Shown here: positions 61,719 to 64,000 of the stretch, piece after piece
Position numbering within the stretch: position 1 is the first letter of the stretch
Layout: each line of letters starts with the position of its first letter
DNA from: Oscillospiraceae bacterium
GTDB lineage: Bacteria; Bacillota; Clostridia; Oscillospirales; CAG-272
Reading direction: 5' to 3'
Assembly: GCA_015064885.1 (NCBI GenBank)
Contig: SVRJ01000004.1
Location: 1 to 64,000 of the forward strand
Length of the DNA stretch: 64,000 nucleotides
The notes under the pieces: model-generated
The model's database searches: none
Told to the model about the DNA's origin: nothing
The model's input: the letters and a program-made list of their open reading frames with translations, nothing else
Translations under genes and position numbers: made by a program

Positions 61719-62765
61719 ATGGCATATAACTTTCAAAAGCAAATAGACTTTCTCCTTGAACATGCTTGCCCAAGTATTAAATATTTGGTATATCGAGATA
61801 TGCTTGATACTCCCGTGGACGAGCCTTTTATGATGGCGCTTCAGAATGAGATTTTGGCACAAACAAATACCCAAAAGCACTTGTCCGCACAGCACCCCGA
61901 CGGATGGTTCGGGCACGAGCTTCACGGTATTGACGGTATGGATTGCCACATTGGTGGACTTTTGAACTTGGGCGTTGAAGCAAGCTGTCCTGCGATTCAA
62001 AAGGCGGTCACTGCGTTGTTGACACCCGAAATCGCATCGACACACAAGAATTGGTTTCGCGGTGGTGCGGCATTGGATGCTGAGGGGCGCGGTGGCGACC
62101 GTGCCATCGTTGCCAACATCCTCGCTATGACAAAGGCTCCCGAAGATATTCCCGTTTATGCGGAAGAATTGACCTTGGCGTTTGAGCATTTGGCGGCGGT
62201 CTTGGAGTATAACTCGGTTGACGATTTTTCTATCAGGGGCAAGAACGAGCGATACTACAAACCAAAAGCCAGATTTCCCGGTGCAAACCATATCGGCATC
62301 CTTGCCGCTACGCAGGGATGGCGTACCGAGGAAAAGATGAATACTGCAAAAGCAGCCATCAATCACGCTTACGAGATCATGAAGGACGTTGACGAATATA
62401 TCACGTTCAAAAAGCCGACCGAATTTGGCGGTGGATTTGTCGGTCCGTTCAACTATAATTGGCAAGCTCTGAAGCCTATGAACGAGGAACAGATCGTCGG
62501 TATCATCAACAGCTCCTACAACTTCCAATTCGCATTTTGGCTCGGCGCAATTACCGGTGTTCCCGATTGGGTAAAACAGCACAACGGTACATACGAAGCT
62601 CTTGCCGATATGCTTGATCGGAATGTTATATTCAATCAGATTCCCGAAAGCACACTAAAAGCATTCAAACAGGTGTCGGGTAAAGAGCCTAACTACCGAA
62701 AGAAGCATGCCGCAGAATGTGACGTTACATACGCGATACTTAATGCGGTTTTAGGAAAAGTATAA
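61719..62765 (+). CDS. Unknown tandem paralog 3 of 3
   Basis: 348 aa, 3 bases after paralog 2, SD AAAGGAG. Blocks: FQKQIDFLLEHACPSIKYLVYRDML, DGWFGHELHGIDGMDCHIGG, ANHIGILAATQGWRTEEKMNTAKAAIN and CDVTYAILNAVLG. Here the central motif is less strict (GILAATQGWRTE), so it has diverged from the other two. The dense packing of three homologous genes suggests recent duplication and a shared product, perhaps subunits or enzymes with different substrate preference. Confidence 0.72.
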   Translation: MAYNFQKQIDFLLEHACPSIKYLVYRDMLDTPVDEPFMMALQNEILAQTNTQKHLSAQHPDGWFGHELHGIDGMDCHIGGLLNLGVEASCPAIQKAVTALLTPEIASTHKNWFRGGAALDAEGRGGDRAIVANILAMTKAPEDIPVYAEELTLAFEHLAAVLEYNSVDDFSIRGKNERYYKPKARFPGANHIGILAATQGWRTEEKMNTAKAAINHAYEIMKDVDEYITFKKPTEFGGGFVGPFNYNWQALKPMNEEQIVGIINSSYNFQFAFWLGAITGVPDWVKQHNGTYEALADMLDRNVIFNQIPESTLKAFKQVSGKEPNYRKKHAAECDVTYAILNAVLGKV

Positions 62766-62879
62766 AAAAAGAGCAGTAAAACCGCTCTAAACAACATACG
62801 ACCAAAAACGATCGGGCGTTCACCGTTTTTGTTATGAACGCTATTTTCAATACGAATATTTTATTACTGCGTGGTTAGT

Positions 62880-62922
62880 AAAAAAGGCAGTGACTGTACC
62901 GAAACCGGATACAGTCACCGCC
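62880..62922 (-). terminator. Terminator of tRNA-Pro
   Basis: On minus, GGCGGTGACTGTA and TACAGTCACTGCC form a 13-bp stem (one mismatch) followed by TTTTTT, 4 bases past the tRNA CCA end. Confidence 0.92.
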
Positions 62923-62925
62923 TAT

Positions 62926-63002
62926 TGGTCGGAGTGACAGGAATTGAACCTGCGGCCTCATGGTCCCGAACCATGCGCTCTACCAAGCTGAGCCACACCC
63001 CG
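62926..63002 (-). tRNA. tRNA-Pro (CGG)
   Basis: 77 bases with encoded CCA. On minus: acceptor CGGGGTG with CACTCCG, D arm GGCTCAGCTTGGTAGAGC, anticodon loop TTCGGGA (anticodon CGG, reads CCG), T arm GGTTCAATTCC. The ORF-track line 62871-63092 (+) is a false ORF across this gene. Confidence 0.95.
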
Positions 63003-63105
63003 AAATATTCAGCCTTAATATTATACCACAAACATAACGGTTTGTCAAGTCTTTTTTTGAAATATCCGAAATATAAATATACAAAAAGTTAACGGAGGTA
63101 ATATC

Positions 63106-64000
63106 GTGGGTCTTCTCAGAAGAAACAAATATAAAAAACTCGTAAAAAAATCAGAAAAAATATTTTTGATAATAAATCCTGTCTCGGGCAAGCTGAAGGC
63201 GAGAGCTGCGCTGTTCGATATAGTTCAGACACTTTCGGAAAGCTCGGAGTTCCCCCCCACCGTTGCTATGACAGAATACAAAGGGCACGCTGAAAAGCTT
63301 GCCGCAGTAGCGGCTGCCGGCGGATACGACAGAGTCATATGCTGCGGAGGCGACGGCACTCTCAACGAGGTAATAAACGGAGTTATAAAATCAAAGAAAA
63401 AAATAAAGCTCGGCTATATACCCGCCGGCTCTACAAACGATTTTGCATCCGGAATCGGCATATCGCTTGATCTTCCCACGGCAGCAGTAAACGCGATAGA
63501 AGGTACTGACACAGAGCTTGACGTCGGAAGCTTCAACGGAGAGAGGTTCTTCTCTTATATTGCATCCTTCGGAATTTTCACCGCAAGCTCATACACTGCG
63601 CCTCAGGAGACCAAGAACGTTCTCGGGCATTTTGCATACGTTCTTGAAGGCTTGAAGGACCTTGCCTCGGTACAGTCGATACACGTAAAATGCGAGCTCG
63701 ACGGTGAGGAGATAGAAGGTGATTATGTTTTCGGTGCTATAGCCAACACGTTTAAAATAGGCGGTATAGTAAAGCTCAGCCGTGATACGGTAAAGCTCAA
63801 CGACGGTGTTTTCGAGATAGTTCTTGTCAAGAAGCCTGAAAACATAAACGATTTCAATAAGATCGGAGCAAGCGTTGCTTCATCAAACTTTGACAACGAT
63901 ATGTTCGTGTTCAGAAAGGCGGAAAAAATCACCGTCACTCTTCCAAATAACGTTATCTGGTCTGTTGACGGTGAACAGCAAAACACGCCCGAGGACGGAA
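63106..64000 (+). CDS. Diacylglycerol/lipid kinase family protein, 3' end cut
   Basis: Missing from the ORF track because it starts with GTG at 63106 (SD GGAGG 7 bases upstream) and runs off the window (298 codons seen). It reads FLIINPVSGKLKARAALFDI, then the nucleotide-binding CCGGDGTLNEVINGV and YIPAGSTNDFASGIGI, GSFNGERFFSYIASFGIF, and near the edge NNVIWSVDGEQQ. These are the DAGK catalytic motifs of YegS/DgkB/BmrU proteins, which phosphorylate diacylglycerol or related lipids. The visible part covers nearly all of the usual 300 or so residues. Confidence 0.92.
   Translation, partial: MGLLRRNKYKKLVKKSEKIFLIINPVSGKLKARAALFDIVQTLSESSEFPPTVAMTEYKGHAEKLAAVAAAGGYDRVICCGGDGTLNEVINGVIKSKKKIKLGYIPAGSTNDFASGIGISLDLPTAAVNAIEGTDTELDVGSFNGERFFSYIASFGIFTASSYTAPQETKNVLGHFAYVLEGLKDLASVQSIHVKCELDGEEIEGDYVFGAIANTFKIGGIVKLSRDTVKLNDGVFEIVLVKKPENINDFNKIGASVASSNFDNDMFVFRKAEKITVTLPNNVIWSVDGEQQNTPEDG

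Noticed and set aside
61401-62582. 393-aa antisense ORF opposite paralogs 2 and 3
   Set aside because: No SD, no recognisable motifs, and it spans two well-supported coding genes; an artefact of codon bias. The same holds for 46385-47428, 59519-60334, 650-1693 and 21272-22372.
62871-63092. 73-aa plus-strand ORF containing GVTGIEPAASWSRT
   Set aside because: It is the antisense reading of tRNA-Pro(CGG), a well-known false ORF.

Overview
The window looks like chromosomal DNA of a spore-forming, gut-type member of the Firmicutes (class Clostridia, most like uncultured Oscillospiraceae or Christensenellales relatives). The evidence is the spoIIGA-sigE pair, the order SRP RNA-dnaX-ybaB-recR, a T-box leader, strong TTGACA-N17-TATAAT promoters, GGAGG ribosome binding sites, a GAAC-N4-GTTC (Gram-positive LexA) operator, a dockerin protein and host-glycan glycosidases. 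No species can be named from sequence alone.

Layout. 0-10.7 kb (minus strand): a cut lipoprotein, a repeat-rich gap, an orphan solute-binding lipoprotein, then rpoD-dnaG-dgt, a YigZ protein and hflX, rpmE, sigE and spoIIGA. 10.8-15.6 kb (plus): short QueG-like protein, membrane protein, AddB-like nuclease. 15.6-18.8 kb: an AT-rich accessory island with a putative PD-(D/E)XK-type nuclease and a tail-anchored coiled-coil protein, bracketed by inverted copies of a 23-bp hairpin repeat and followed by a 90-bp MITE-like element. 18.8-23.8 kb (minus): RadC/JAB protein, then an amino-acid ABC transporter under a T-box (probably Tyr) whose binding protein is circularly permuted, then a 2-hydroxyacid dehydrogenase. 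24-26.8 kb: a secreted multidomain dockerin protein and a convergent amidase. 26.9-35.2 kb (plus): SRP RNA, dnaX-ybaB-recR, a TIM-barrel/SGNH/HAD group, an XRE-ADP-ribosylglycohydrolase fusion and an XRE membrane protein. 35.4-38 kb: TAXI-type binding protein, EEP hydrolase, and a LexA-operated mini-operon with a zinc-ribbon protein and a sigma-region-4-like protein. 38.2-48.7 kb (plus): ABC-F ATPase, serC-serA, FAD oxidoreductase, ECF sigma factor with a membrane-anchored BspA-type LRR protein, a CAU tRNA, mannitol-1-phosphate dehydrogenase-like protein and asnA. 48.7-55.3 kb (minus): zinc-ribbon membrane protein, GH27, Gfo/Idh/MocA oxidoreductase, DegV, CofE-like ligase, AlkD-like protein. 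55.5-62.8 kb (plus): GH110-GH95 glycosidase operon followed by three tandem paralogs of an unrecognised family. 62.9-64 kb: tRNA-Pro(CGG) on minus and the start of a diacylglycerol-kinase-like gene on plus.

How it fits together. Most of the window is housekeeping (replication, ribosome, sporulation, serine/asparagine synthesis). The accessory layers are host or plant glycan use (GH27, GH110, GH95, Gfo/Idh, dockerin protein), envelope sensing (ECF/BspA), mobile or defence-like DNA (the 16-18 kb island, dispersed repeats), and an SOS-linked regulatory pair. The most unusual observation is the tyrosine/tryptophan-type ABC binding protein, in which the C-terminal segment of the family has moved to just behind the signal peptide. 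All calls come from reading the sequence and recalling families; no database search was run.
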